DNA of 64,000 nt. Origin: a virus. A program made the translations under genes and the position numbers. Below the pieces are notes generated by a model. That model saw only the letters and a list, made by a program, of their open reading frames with translations. It was not told the DNA's origin and made no database searches. Every line of letters begins with the position of its first letter. Position 1 is the first letter of the stretch. This document shows positions 56,959-64,000 of this stretch, piece after piece. The stretch covers positions 217,115 to 281,114 of the IMG/VR virus record IMGVR_UViG_3300036770_008729. One strand, written 5' to 3'.

Positions 56959-57600
56959 TTAAATAAAATTATAATAATTGAATAAGTTTATAGATGGTGA
57001 TGTATAAGTAGTTCCTGCTAATCCTTGAGCACCTTGTGGTCCTTGAACACCCTGACTACCAGTTGGACCTGCAGGACCCTGTGGACCAATTGACCCCTGA
57101 ACACCTTGTGGCCCTTGTGGACCTTGAGAACCTTGTGAAGATAACAATGCCCATCCGATAGTATCTTCATAAGGAGTGCTTGTTGTTGCCGTTGAAATTG
57201 TAGCAATACAAAACCAAGAAGAACCACTAAATCCAACAGCATCATTCACACTATATGTTGATGATGATGTCCATGCTCCCTGCCAATAAAGACCCGCTGG
57301 TCCTACCGGACCTTGTGTTCCTTGAGCACCTTGTGGACCTTGAACACCATTTGGTCCAGTTGGACCTGCTTCTCCTTGTGGACCAGCTATACCCTGTACA
57401 CCTTGAGCACCTTGTGGACCTTGAGGTCCAGCAGGTCCGGTTGGACCAGTAGCGCCACCTCCCCCACCACCTCCACCTTGAACCTCTCTATATTCACCGT
57501 TCTCAAGTATGGTTATGTTATCATTTAGTATACCAATAGCACTATATCCAGGTGCAATTGACCCAGTAAGTCCACTATTTTTAAATATTATTTTTCTCAT
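56959..57600 (-). CDS. Collagen-like tail fibre protein
   Basis: 213 residues: structural N-terminal module ([20 protein letters not shown]), polyglycine, then two blocks of G-x-Q/G-P-x collagen repeats around a small domain ([19 protein letters not shown]). TTTTATATATA lies 5 bases before the ATG. A possible substrate for the hydroxylase at 63144. Confidence 0.75.
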   Translation of the reverse strand: MRKIIFKNSGLTGSIAPGYSAIGILNDNITILENGEYREVQGGGGGGGGATGPTGPAGPQGPQGAQGVQGIAGPQGEAGPTGPNGVQGPQGAQGTQGPVGPAGLYWQGAWTSSSTYSVNDAVGFSGSSWFCIATISTATTSTPYEDTIGWALLSSQGSQGPQGPQGVQGSIGPQGPAGPTGSQGVQGPQGAQGLAGTTYTSPSINLFNYYNFI

Positions 57601-57648
57601 TGAAGTATATATAAAATTTAGAAATTGAATCTTTTTTGAAAATTCAAA

Positions 57649-57658
57649 TTAATATATA
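57649..57658 (+). promoter_or_regulatory. TTAATATATA motif, 4 bases from ATG
   Basis: ATG at 57663. Confidence 0.6.
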
Positions 57659-57662
57659 AACT

Positions 57663-57923
57663 ATGAAATATTTAAAATTATTTGAGGATTTTGAAGAAGG
57701 AGCTGAAGTCGAAATCCATGATGAACCATCAGGAGATACTGATGATGTAAAGGTAAAAGGTCATGATTTGACTATTGCTCAATTGAAGCAACAAGGATTT
57801 GTAATCGGGAGCTTTGCATGTGAAGATGGTGAAGTTGTTATGATCAACGGAATGGAAGCTGACGAATGGTTAGATAACCAAGGACCTATGGAAGGAACAG
57901 AAGAAAGTCCAGATAATTATTAA
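57663..57923 (+). CDS. Leader-tagged small acidic protein
   Basis: 86 residues: MKYLKLFEDFEEG, then an acidic domain. Low pI fits DNA-mimic or scaffold-type internal proteins. Confidence 0.6.
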   Translation: MKYLKLFEDFEEGAEVEIHDEPSGDTDDVKVKGHDLTIAQLKQQGFVIGSFACEDGEVVMINGMEADEWLDNQGPMEGTEESPDNY

Positions 57924-58007
57924 TTCCTATCTGAAAATTTTGATACTATTCCTGCGATAAGTACCACAACAGGTACTATTATTGCTACTATTTGTTCTGT
58001 ATTCATA
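57921..58007 (-). CDS. 28-residue membrane peptide
   Basis: MNTEQIVAIIVPVVVLIAGI, then SKFSDRN. TATATTTG 5 bases before the ATG; the stop overlaps the convergent gene's stop. Confidence 0.4.
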
Positions 58008-58122
58008 CTACAAATATAAGCACAGAAATTTAATTTTCCAAATTTATTATTTGATTTATTAAACATGATTCTATATTAATTAGAAGTTAATAAAAAAGAT
58101 ATATAAAATAAAAAGTATTACT

Positions 58123-58287
58123 ATGACAGAAGAATTACCAACAATCAAATTTTTAGAAGATAAAATTATTACAACTAAAGATGGTGTTGTAGAAGTTTGG
58201 AGTAGATGGAACGGAGACGAATCAAAATTTATCGTCTATCAAGGAATAAGATATAAGTTATCAAGAACAAAAGAAGCCTCTCAATAA
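58123..58287 (+). CDS. 54-residue protein, unknown
   Basis: MTEELPTIKFLEDKIITTKD...VWSRWNGDESKFIVYQGIRY; beta-rich. Ends in a terminator hairpin. Confidence 0.5.
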   Translation: MTEELPTIKFLEDKIITTKDGVVEVWSRWNGDESKFIVYQGIRYKLSRTKEASQ

Positions 58288-58299
58288 TGAGAGGTTTTT
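58276..58299 (+). terminator. Intrinsic terminator
   Basis: CCTCTC-AATAAT-GAGAGG plus T-run; overlaps the end of the gene at 58123. Confidence 0.8.
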
Positions 58300-58413
58300 T
58301 CATGATAAGATGATGTAAATAAAAAATGCTAATACGATATAAAAAATAGTTTTTGCGAAGAAAGTACATTCATCAGAATTTCTATTTGTAATGCTTTTAA
58401 TAATATTTTTCAT
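58300..58413 (-). CDS. 37-residue membrane peptide
   Basis: Polar N-terminus then a hydrophobic helix (TIFYIVLAFFIYIIL). TATATTTG 4 bases before the ATG. Confidence 0.4.
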   Translation of the reverse strand: MKNIIKSITNRNSDECTFFAKTIFYIVLAFFIYIILS

Positions 58414-58436
58414 AGCACAAATATAATAAAATTTTT

Positions 58437-59087
58437 TTATATAATGAATTTTCTAATTGCTCTTACAGAAATAGCTAGTGATGATAGTGTCGATACCGTT
58501 TTTGTAGCAACTGTTCCCAATGAATTATCAACTCTATAAATAAGGGCACGTGTGTCAAACTCTGTACTAGTCCAATAATATGGCCTAGCTCTTAAGTCGA
58601 AAGAGACTCCCCCAGCATCTTCAATTCCTTGTGAAACATGAAAAAGATTATTTGTCATTGTTTCAAATTCTTGTGAGGATGGTAAATACCAATCTGTTTT
58701 CCCATTTCTGGAACTATCTAAGCAAAGTTGAGCAGCCGATTGAGTGTGTCCAACTTGTTGTGTAATAGCAACCGAATTACTTAAGCCATTGAATAAACTC
58801 TGAGCACTTACTCCTATGACAGATGTTGTTCCTGACCATCTTGTACCAACTGCTAAATTATCAGTATCAACCACTAAGTAATGTTGTCTACTATTCTCAA
58901 TCCATCTTTCGCAGATTACACCACCCTCATCAGGTACCCACTGACCAATTTCATACTTGAAGTCTAATAATGTGGTTTCGTTACCTACTTTTGTAGATAG
59001 AACACCAGATGTTGCTCCTAATACTACAAATCCAATTGGACTCTTCGAGTCAAGACCGCCATTTTGTATGTATATTTTTGTAATCAT
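58437..59087 (-). CDS. Lcl_C/DUF1566-type adhesin, tandem copy 3
   Basis: 216 residues: module MITKIYIQNGGLDSKSPIGF, NGKTDWYLPSSQEFETM, YYWTSTEFDTR, SVRAIRKFII. One base after the gene at 59088. Confidence 0.7.
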   Translation of the reverse strand: MITKIYIQNGGLDSKSPIGFVVLGATSGVLSTKVGNETTLLDFKYEIGQWVPDEGGVICERWIENSRQHYLVVDTDNLAVGTRWSGTTSVIGVSAQSLFNGLSNSVAITQQVGHTQSAAQLCLDSSRNGKTDWYLPSSQEFETMTNNLFHVSQGIEDAGGVSFDLRARPYYWTSTEFDTRALIYRVDNSLGTVATKTVSTLSSLAISVRAIRKFII

Positions 59088-59708
59088 TTATATGACTAAT
59101 TTTCTTATTGCTCTGACTCTATAGCTAAGACTTTTTAAGTTACCAAATGAATCTGTAATTCTAGATCGATAGTACATTGCATAGTTTGTAAAATCATATT
59201 CCGTACTTGTCCAGTATGCATTAGGTGGTTCGAAAGCAGTTGCTCCAATACTTTCAAGTGTTCTAGAAACTTCAAACATATTAACTAAAAGTAAATCAAA
59301 TTCTTTCAAAGAAGGCAAATACCAATCATTTTTTCCATTATTTGTAGAGTTTAGACAAAGACTCGCCGCTGATGTTGAATGACCAACTTGATTGATTACA
59401 GCGACTGAATTGCTCATCCCATTCCAAACACTTTGAGCAGATGATCCGATAGTAGTAGAAACATTACTCCAGACGGTTCCAGAAGATATATCAGATGTGT
59501 CTACAATCAGATAACTTTGTGAAGCACCTGATAACCATCTATAGTAGACAATTCCACCCTCTGATGGTAAATAGTCACCTATCTCGTATGTAAATCTAAA
59601 TACTCTGGTATTACCAGTCACTAATAATTGACTACTGGTTGCTGTAATAGATATCAGACCTTGATTTGAATCGGAATAATTTGAATTATTAATATACAGT
59701 CTACTCAT
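59088..59708 (-). CDS. Lcl_C/DUF1566-type adhesin, tandem copy 2
   Basis: 206 residues: NGKNDWYLPSLKEFDLL, YWTSTEYDFTN, RVRAIRKLVI. N-terminal module MSRLYINNSNYSDSNQG. Confidence 0.7.
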   Translation of the reverse strand: MSRLYINNSNYSDSNQGLISITATSSQLLVTGNTRVFRFTYEIGDYLPSEGGIVYYRWLSGASQSYLIVDTSDISSGTVWSNVSTTIGSSAQSVWNGMSNSVAVINQVGHSTSAASLCLNSTNNGKNDWYLPSLKEFDLLLVNMFEVSRTLESIGATAFEPPNAYWTSTEYDFTNYAMYYRSRITDSFGNLKSLSYRVRAIRKLVI

Positions 59709-59709
59709 A

Positions 59710-60375
59710 TTAAATGCTAAATTTTCTTACAGCCCTCACAAGTTGTTTATTTGATTTACTGACAAGACTATTAAAGAATCCAGAAAAAAATGAATGACTA
59801 TAGGCCTGAGTAGCAGTTTGTTCAGTACTGCTCCAATGTCCAATATTTGGATTGAATGCTGAGGCACCAGCAGCTACAACACCTTGACTCACATGAAAAT
59901 AATTTATCCATATCTTATTCATTTCAAATATAGCTGGTAAATACCAATCATTCTTACCACCATTCGTGCTCGTATCACAAAGATAAGCCGCACCACTAAC
60001 ATCACCCTGATTTAACATAGCAACTGAATTAGATGGTCCATTCCAAAGACTCTGTGATGTAGTTCCTATCAGAGAAGATGTTACGGAGCTAAAACTTGCA
60101 GATCCACCAAGATATCCAGTATCAACAACCAAATACCATTGCTTTGAGTCTTCGACCCATCTATGAAAAATTATACCACCTTCATCAGAAACCCATTGTC
60201 CTATTTTGTATGTAAATTGAACATCTGCATTTCCAATTGGAGCATCTACTATAGTAGTTGTTACTAATTCAGTTGAATTCTGAATAGCTAAGTTACTTCC
60301 AGTGGAGGTAATTAAAATACCATTAGGTAACGAAGTACTATTGAGTCCAGTTCTTAGAAATATTCTTTTAGGCAT
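59710..60375 (-). CDS. Lcl_C/DUF1566-type adhesin, tandem copy 1
   Basis: 221 residues: MPKRIFLRTGLNSTSLPNGI, GGKNDWYLPAIFEMNKI, HWSSTEQTATQAYSH, LVRAVRKFSI. First gene after the promoter motif at 60380. Confidence 0.7.
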   Translation of the reverse strand: MPKRIFLRTGLNSTSLPNGILITSTGSNLAIQNSTELVTTTIVDAPIGNADVQFTYKIGQWVSDEGGIIFHRWVEDSKQWYLVVDTGYLGGSASFSSVTSSLIGTTSQSLWNGPSNSVAMLNQGDVSGAAYLCDTSTNGGKNDWYLPAIFEMNKIWINYFHVSQGVVAAGASAFNPNIGHWSSTEQTATQAYSHSFFSGFFNSLVSKSNKQLVRAVRKFSI

Positions 60376-60379
60376 AATC

Positions 60380-60389
60380 TATATATTAA
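60380..60389 (-). promoter_or_regulatory. TTAATATATA motif, 4 bases from ATG (minus strand)
   Basis: Minus strand TTAATATATAGATTATG; drives the three tandem adhesin genes. Confidence 0.6.
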
Positions 60390-60439
60390 AAACTTATTGA
60401 AAAATTTTTCTATATATATATGTATGTATAAATTGCTAA

Positions 60440-60606
60440 TCTAAAATTAGTAACCCTATAGTAAGAATAGGGAGTATCTCAGAATAGATCTTACCTCTCT
60501 TTCTGTTTCGCACTAACATCGAGCGAGTTGTTTTGGTTTAAAAATCTAAAACTGCCTTCTTTCAAAAAGGTACTCAAAGTGAGAACGAATCGATGTTTTT
60601 TATTAG
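60440..60606. other. Intergenic region with hairpins
   Basis: Contains CCCTA...TAGGG (about 60453-60471) and a longer inverted pair CATCGA...TCGATG ending in a T-run at 60600; could be a small RNA with terminator or a leader of the gene at 60607. Confidence 0.3.
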
Positions 60607-60873
60607 ATGATAATATTCAATACTATAAAACAAGCCGAGCACTATGTTAAATGGTGTCAAAAAAACATGGACTATAATGTTGGTCATTATGAGTGGAGAT
60701 CTCAAACTACTTATATAAAGGATAATCTAGTCCTACAAAACAACAGTGGTGATAGTTGTGGGTGTGGTTGTGATAATGGTAAATATAGTGATATAATAGT
60801 ATTGGGTAGAATAAAGTCGTATAATACTAAAACGATTAGAGATAGAAAAATGATTCAAATTTTAGATAAATAA
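60607..60873 (+). CDS. Small Cys-rich protein with shared C-terminal tail
   Basis: 88 residues; SGDSCGCGCDNGKYSD may bind metal. Ends TIRDRKMIQILDK (tail), at a single-gene locus. Confidence 0.6.
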   Translation: MIIFNTIKQAEHYVKWCQKNMDYNVGHYEWRSQTTYIKDNLVLQNNSGDSCGCGCDNGKYSDIIVLGRIKSYNTKTIRDRKMIQILDK

Positions 60874-60885
60874 ATTTGAAAATAC

Positions 60886-60915
60886 TTTGACTTTCCAAAA
60901 AAAGCCTTATATTTG
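60886..60915 (+). promoter_or_regulatory. Bacteroidota-type promoter
   Basis: TTTG, 18-base spacer, TATATTTG; gene starts at 60947. Confidence 0.65.
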
Positions 60916-60946
60916 TATAAGGAAATAATAACTAAAAAATAAAATT

Positions 60947-61207
60947 ATGAAAACAAAAATTTTCAACTTTTACTTAGGAAATTATAAATCAATTCATCAT
61001 TTGATAACTATATCAATGATGTTTTCATTTATGTGTTTCATAGATTCGTTAATTGTGAAGTTACCTCTTTTCGAACCTACTATTGACTCTTTCTTATTCA
61101 ATTTTATTTTACTTTTCCTTTCTTATAAAGTAACTAATTTCACTTTAGATAAATCTGGATTAGATGCTCAAATTCAAAAAGAGATCAAAAAAAAACAGAC
61201 AATATAA
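60947..61207 (+). CDS. Membrane protein, unknown
   Basis: 86 residues with two hydrophobic segments (LITISMMFSFMCFIDSLIV and SFLFNFILLFLSYKV). Own promoter and terminator. Confidence 0.55.
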   Translation: MKTKIFNFYLGNYKSIHHLITISMMFSFMCFIDSLIVKLPLFEPTIDSFLFNFILLFLSYKVTNFTLDKSGLDAQIQKEIKKKQTI

Positions 61208-61220
61208 TTGTCTGTTTTTT
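61192..61220 (+). terminator. Intrinsic terminator
   Basis: AAACAGACAATATAATTGTC followed by TGTTTTTTT. Confidence 0.8.
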
Positions 61221-61233
61221 TAGTTTGATAAAT

Positions 61234-61746
61234 CTACCCTTCGGTCATCGCACCACCGGCAGCACCAATCATAGATGAAACAAAAGCTGTTCCCATCAAT
61301 ATTCCAATAAGATTACCTAATGTACAAAGGCCACCTAAAACCATTACAAATCCACTTCCAACTATTGCGATTTTAATTACAGCAATTAGTAATCCAACAA
61401 ATGAGATAGCTGCAACTGAGTAACCTAACCATTTAAGAATTGTCCCAACAACTTCTTTTGCCCCCTCATCTACTTTTCCACCTGGATCAGTTTTAGGATC
61501 AGGTAAATTTTCCTGATTAGCGATTTCTCTAGTTCTCTTCTTGTCCTCTTCTGGTAAAGCTGCAAAAGCCTTTTTAGCCTCTTCTAATTTTTTCATAGCT
61601 TCTGGATTCTTCTCGATAGCTTCAACCATTTTATTACCCAATTCCTGTTTTTGTTTTTGCCACCAAGCTTTTACAGCTTTAAGAAACTCCTCCTCATTGA
61701 TAGGCTCAAATTGACTGAAATTTTCGAAAGTTTTAACGTATTTCAT
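61234..61746 (-). CDS. Leader-tagged protein with membrane helices
   Basis: 170 residues: MKYVKTFENFSQFEPINEEE, charged helix, then three hydrophobic Gly-rich helices (SVAAISFVGLLIAVIKIAIV, GFVMVLGGLCTLGNLIGIL). TTAATATATA at 61772-61781. Confidence 0.65.
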   Translation of the reverse strand: MKYVKTFENFSQFEPINEEEFLKAVKAWWQKQKQELGNKMVEAIEKNPEAMKKLEEAKKAFAALPEEDKKRTREIANQENLPDPKTDPGGKVDEGAKEVVGTILKWLGYSVAAISFVGLLIAVIKIAIVGSGFVMVLGGLCTLGNLIGILMGTAFVSSMIGAAGGAMTEG

Positions 61747-61771
61747 AACAATGTTTTTTATTTTTATTATT

Positions 61772-61781
61772 TATATATTAA
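61772..61781 (-). promoter_or_regulatory. TTAATATATA motif (minus strand)
   Basis: 25 bases upstream of the ATG at 61746. Confidence 0.5.
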
Positions 61782-61862
61782 CTTTCTAAAGTGATTTTTT
61801 CGAATAAAAGGCTATAAAATTTATAAAATATTAAAAAAAGTAATAAAAATGAGATTTAAAAG

Positions 61863-61872
61863 TAAATATATA
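61863..61872 (+). promoter_or_regulatory. TAAATATATA motif
   Basis: 23 bases upstream of the ATG at 61896. Confidence 0.45.
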
Positions 61873-61895
61873 AATTATAAAAAAAAATTAAAATT

Positions 61896-62492
61896 ATGAG
61901 ATACATAAAAACATTTGAATCGTATTCGATTAATGAAAATGAAAATTCAGCAGTAGGGGATGTTAAAACACCTGAGGCTGAAACAGCTAAAAAAGAAATG
62001 GTAGCTGCAGTTGCTGAGGAGATTAAAAAGAATCCTGAAGCTCAAAAACAAGCTGGTCAACAGTTGGAAGATATTTCTAAAAAATTTGGTTTATCAGTTG
62101 AAGACTTAAAAGATCCAGCTAAAGTTGTTGCAGCAGCTGAGAAAAATCCAGCTCTTAAACAAGCATTGGAAGCTTTAGTTCAAGCAACAAACGAGGCAAT
62201 TTCATATTTTGGATATGATAGTCTAAACGAAGAAATTGATTTTGGTAAAATCAAAAATTGGATCAAAGAAAAAGGACAAAAGTTTGCAACAGCACTTGGT
62301 ATGACAGGACTCTTTGGAACAATATTGGGTGTAGCATTAACAGTTGGTACAGGAGCTGTAGCATTTGCAGCAGCTGCTCCAGTAGCTGCTGGTGCATTGG
62401 CTATATCAGCTTTAGCACTTGCAATTGGTGGTAAAAAAGGTGCGGCTGATATAGGTTGGACTGGTGGAGGATCAGGAGGAAGATATTCGTAA
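61896..62492 (+). CDS. Leader-tagged protein with membrane helices
   Basis: 198 residues: MRYIKTFESYSINENEN, Ala/Lys-rich helix (coiled-coil-like), then a hydrophobic Gly/Ala region (GTILGVALTVGTGAVAFAAA, PVAAGALAISALALAIGG). Same plan as 61234, on the opposite strand. Confidence 0.65.
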   Translation: MRYIKTFESYSINENENSAVGDVKTPEAETAKKEMVAAVAEEIKKNPEAQKQAGQQLEDISKKFGLSVEDLKDPAKVVAAAEKNPALKQALEALVQATNEAISYFGYDSLNEEIDFGKIKNWIKEKGQKFATALGMTGLFGTILGVALTVGTGAVAFAAAAPVAAGALAISALALAIGGKKGAADIGWTGGGSGGRYS

Positions 62493-62571
62493 TTTTTCTA
62501 TCTCTTAAAAAACATTCTTTAAAATCGACTTCCACGTTCTTGCTTTGCGTAAATCAAACAAACATAAAAAA

Positions 62572-62600
62572 AAAAGAGTTAATTTAATTAACTCTTTTTT
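62572..62600. terminator. Intrinsic terminator
   Basis: AAAAGAGTTAATTTAATTAACTC with T-run; between convergent genes. Confidence 0.75.
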
Positions 62601-62887
62601 TGTTTTAAAAGGTCTTTATACTCTTGATGAATTTTACAAATTTCAGAATATGCCTCTGAAAGCTCTAAAATTGAATACAACTTTTTGTAAACAAAAAAGA
62701 AAGAAATAAAGTGAACTACTACTAAAGCAAAAATCAACGAAATATCAAAGTTTTTGAAATAAGCAATTAAAAAAAGAGGTATTGCTATAAAGATAAATGC
62801 GAATGATTGTGAAGACAAAAATTTTAATAAACCTGAGATAAGAATAGCTAGTCTAATTTTTAGGTTTTCTTTAATTTGATTTTTCAT
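62588..62887 (-). CDS. Membrane protein, unknown
   Basis: 99 residues with hairpin-forming hydrophobic segments (FAFIFIAIPLFLIAYF and LIFALVVVHFISFFFVY). Confidence 0.55.
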   Translation of the reverse strand: MKNQIKENLKIRLAILISGLLKFLSSQSFAFIFIAIPLFLIAYFKNFDISLIFALVVVHFISFFFVYKKLYSILELSEAYSEICKIHQEYKDLLKQKKS

Positions 62888-63010
62888 AATAAGTTTTTAT
62901 TTATTGTTTTTATCTATTGTTATATACAATACAAATATAAGAATAATTTTCTAATAGACAACTATTTTTTTCAATTTTTTTCTTAAAAATATTTTATAAG
63001 TTTCTATTAT

Positions 63011-63151
63011 CTATTTCCAAAAAACCCCAAAAATCGAAATTAAAAGTGGATTGTCTTTTGCCCATTTCCAGAAGAACTGACTTTGTAATTGTAGATATGT
63101 CAATGACTGTGCTATAACAATCAAAAGAAAAGATAAAAATAATTTATTCAT
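63011..63151 (-). CDS. Small membrane protein, possibly truncated
   Basis: 46 residues: MNKLFLSFLLIVIAQSLTYL, then QFFWKWAKDNPLLISIFGVF. The start resembles longer (about 100-residue) phage membrane proteins, so the stop after FWK may be a truncation. Confidence 0.4.
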   Translation of the reverse strand: MNKLFLSFLLIVIAQSLTYLQLQSQFFWKWAKDNPLLISIFGVFWK

Positions 63152-63809
63152 AATCTATTGTTTTTAAAACTTCTTTTATTTGCTCCTTACTAAATGTCTT
63201 AGATAATTTTTGTAAAAAATGGTGACCAACCGGTATATGTTTATCTTTTCTTATCCAACAACTTAGAATCCACTTTTCGCCTTCATTAGGTGAAGTACCA
63301 GAATGTAACGAGTCTGTAAATACTTTACCATCCAAATCTAAATTATTCCAATAAATACATTCACCAGTATTTAGTTTTATATCAACTCCTAAATTGTCAA
63401 ATCTGGTGAAACCACCAGACACTGCCTCTCTCAGACAAACAATAGATGTAAACAATCTTTGTCCACCCACTAATTCTTCCAATTCTAATTCATTGTCACT
63501 GAAAAAGTCATAATGAGTTTCAAATCTTTGACCTGGCTTATACCTTATTATAGTAAGTAGTTCTTGATTTCTAATCGGTAGACCAGATATATCAGAGAAC
63601 TTTTTCTTGAGTTCTAAAATTATATTTTTAACAGACTGGTCAGTAATCTCATTATGATTGATAAAAAAATCATCGGAGTTTCTTAAAGATGAATCACCAA
63701 TAACTTCAGATGATTTTAGTTTATCTTTAAAATAATCAATTAGTTTATCACAATCAGTATAAGAAATGAATCCAGTCTGTTGAAAATATTTGAATGTTTC
63801 TAAAGCCAA
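63144..63809 (-). CDS. 2-oxoglutarate/Fe(II) oxygenase, prolyl-4-hydroxylase-like
   Basis: 221 residues. Double-stranded beta-helix motifs: HYD (His99, Asp101), the distal His169 in SLHSGTSPNEGEKW and the 2-oxoglutarate-binding Lys/Arg region (KWILSCWIRK). P4H-type enzymes hydroxylate proline; the collagen-like fibres in this genome are plausible substrates. Overlaps both neighbours slightly. Confidence 0.8.
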   Translation of the reverse strand: MALETFKYFQQTGFISYTDCDKLIDYFKDKLKSSEVIGDSSLRNSDDFFINHNEITDQSVKNIILELKKKFSDISGLPIRNQELLTIIRYKPGQRFETHYDFFSDNELELEELVGGQRLFTSIVCLREAVSGGFTRFDNLGVDIKLNTGECIYWNNLDLDGKVFTDSLHSGTSPNEGEKWILSCWIRKDKHIPVGHHFLQKLSKTFSKEQIKEVLKTIDYE

Positions 63810-64000
63810 AGCATTTGTAATTTATTTATTGTACCTCTTTGAACAATAGAAAATTGCTTTTCATTCGTAAGAGGCTTTGCTAATTTCCAATCTTCGGTAA
63901 AAGAAGGATATCCGCCTTTTAATCCACAGAATACTTGGTCATAATCATTTATTATTATGAATTGTTTCTGAGGTTCAATTTTACTTAATAACCTTTTCAT
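63800..64000 (-). CDS. Unknown 66-residue phage protein (start at window edge)
   Basis: KQFIIINDYDQVFCGLKGGYP...EDWKLAKPLTNEKQF is a form seen in small phage proteins. The ATG is the last codon of the window, so the true start may lie beyond. Confidence 0.55.
   Translation of the reverse strand: MKRLLSKIEPQKQFIIINDYDQVFCGLKGGYPSFTEDWKLAKPLTNEKQFSIVQRGTINKLQMLWL

Noticed and set aside
57018-57528. Open frames within the collagen-like gene
   Set aside because: Frame shadows of the Gly-X-Y repeat on either strand.
58437-60375. Diversity-generating retroelement
   Set aside because: No reverse transcriptase and no template repeat near the lectin-like adhesins in this window.

Overview
The window reads as part of a large tailed-phage genome, probably a T4-like myovirus-scale phage of a Bacteroidota (Flavobacteriia-like) host. 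Phage evidence: a tail collar protein, collagen-like and glycine-rich tail-fibre proteins, LamG-like and Lcl_C/DUF1566-like adhesins, a holin candidate, many tiny overlapping genes, and about 28 tRNA genes. Host evidence: AT-rich DNA, no Shine-Dalgarno motifs, promoters of the Bacteroidota form TTTG-N18/20-TANNTTTG, secreted proteins with 'FSQ' signal peptides, and Bacteroidota families (DUF4294, MORN_2, CarboxypepD_reg-like).

Layout. 0-9 kb: a tyrosinase fragment, two large leader-tagged proteins, a methyltransferase, a glycosyltransferase and small operons. 9-22 kb: tail adhesins on the minus strand alternate with plus-strand operons of tiny genes. 22.6-25.2 kb: an iteron-like region with a ribbon-helix-helix gene, plus repeated terminator/palindrome/promoter units. 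26.5-28.6 kb: a minus-strand cluster of structured RNAs, several with tRNA ends. 28.7-34.2 kb: a tyrosine recombinase next to an integron-like array of small genes separated by attC-like palindromes. 34.4-43.7 kb: leader-tagged proteins and a second set of tail adhesins. 43.7-47.3 kb: the main tRNA region. 47.3-64 kb: leader-tagged proteins, structural proteins, a phosphoesterase, a prolyl-4-hydroxylase-like oxygenase and three tandem Lcl_C adhesins.

The most striking system is in the tRNA region. Four tRNA operons each begin with a promoter, a 26-34 codon ORF and an intrinsic terminator. Each short ORF is built almost entirely from the amino acids whose tRNAs lie downstream, down to the codon (ATA where tRNA-Ile(UAU) follows, AUC/AUU where tRNA-Ile(GAU) follows, AGA for tRNA-Arg(UCU), CGC for tRNA-Arg(ACG)). 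In all four, a segment late in the ORF is complementary to the 5' arm of the terminator. This is the architecture of ribosome-mediated transcription attenuation, here apparently set up so that shortage of a tRNA switches on the phage operon replacing it. The tRNAs cover all 20 amino acids, and about a third carry a swapped T-loop (A54...U58 instead of U54...A58).

Two further genome-wide patterns stand out. At least 24 otherwise unrelated proteins share an N-terminal leader (MKYLKLFExF / MKYIKTFESY / MKHIKKFNE). They include a kinase-like protein, an ADP-ribosyltransferase-like protein, a nuclease-like protein and a ParB-like protein, which suggests a capsid-targeting signal for co-packaged proteins. 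A separate set of at least 17 small proteins shares a C-terminal tail (RDxKLNxILG); no protein has both. A TTAATATATA motif lies upstream of many genes, often exactly 4-5 bases before the ATG, which suggests a phage-specific promoter giving leaderless mRNAs. All function calls come from reading the sequence; no database search was run.
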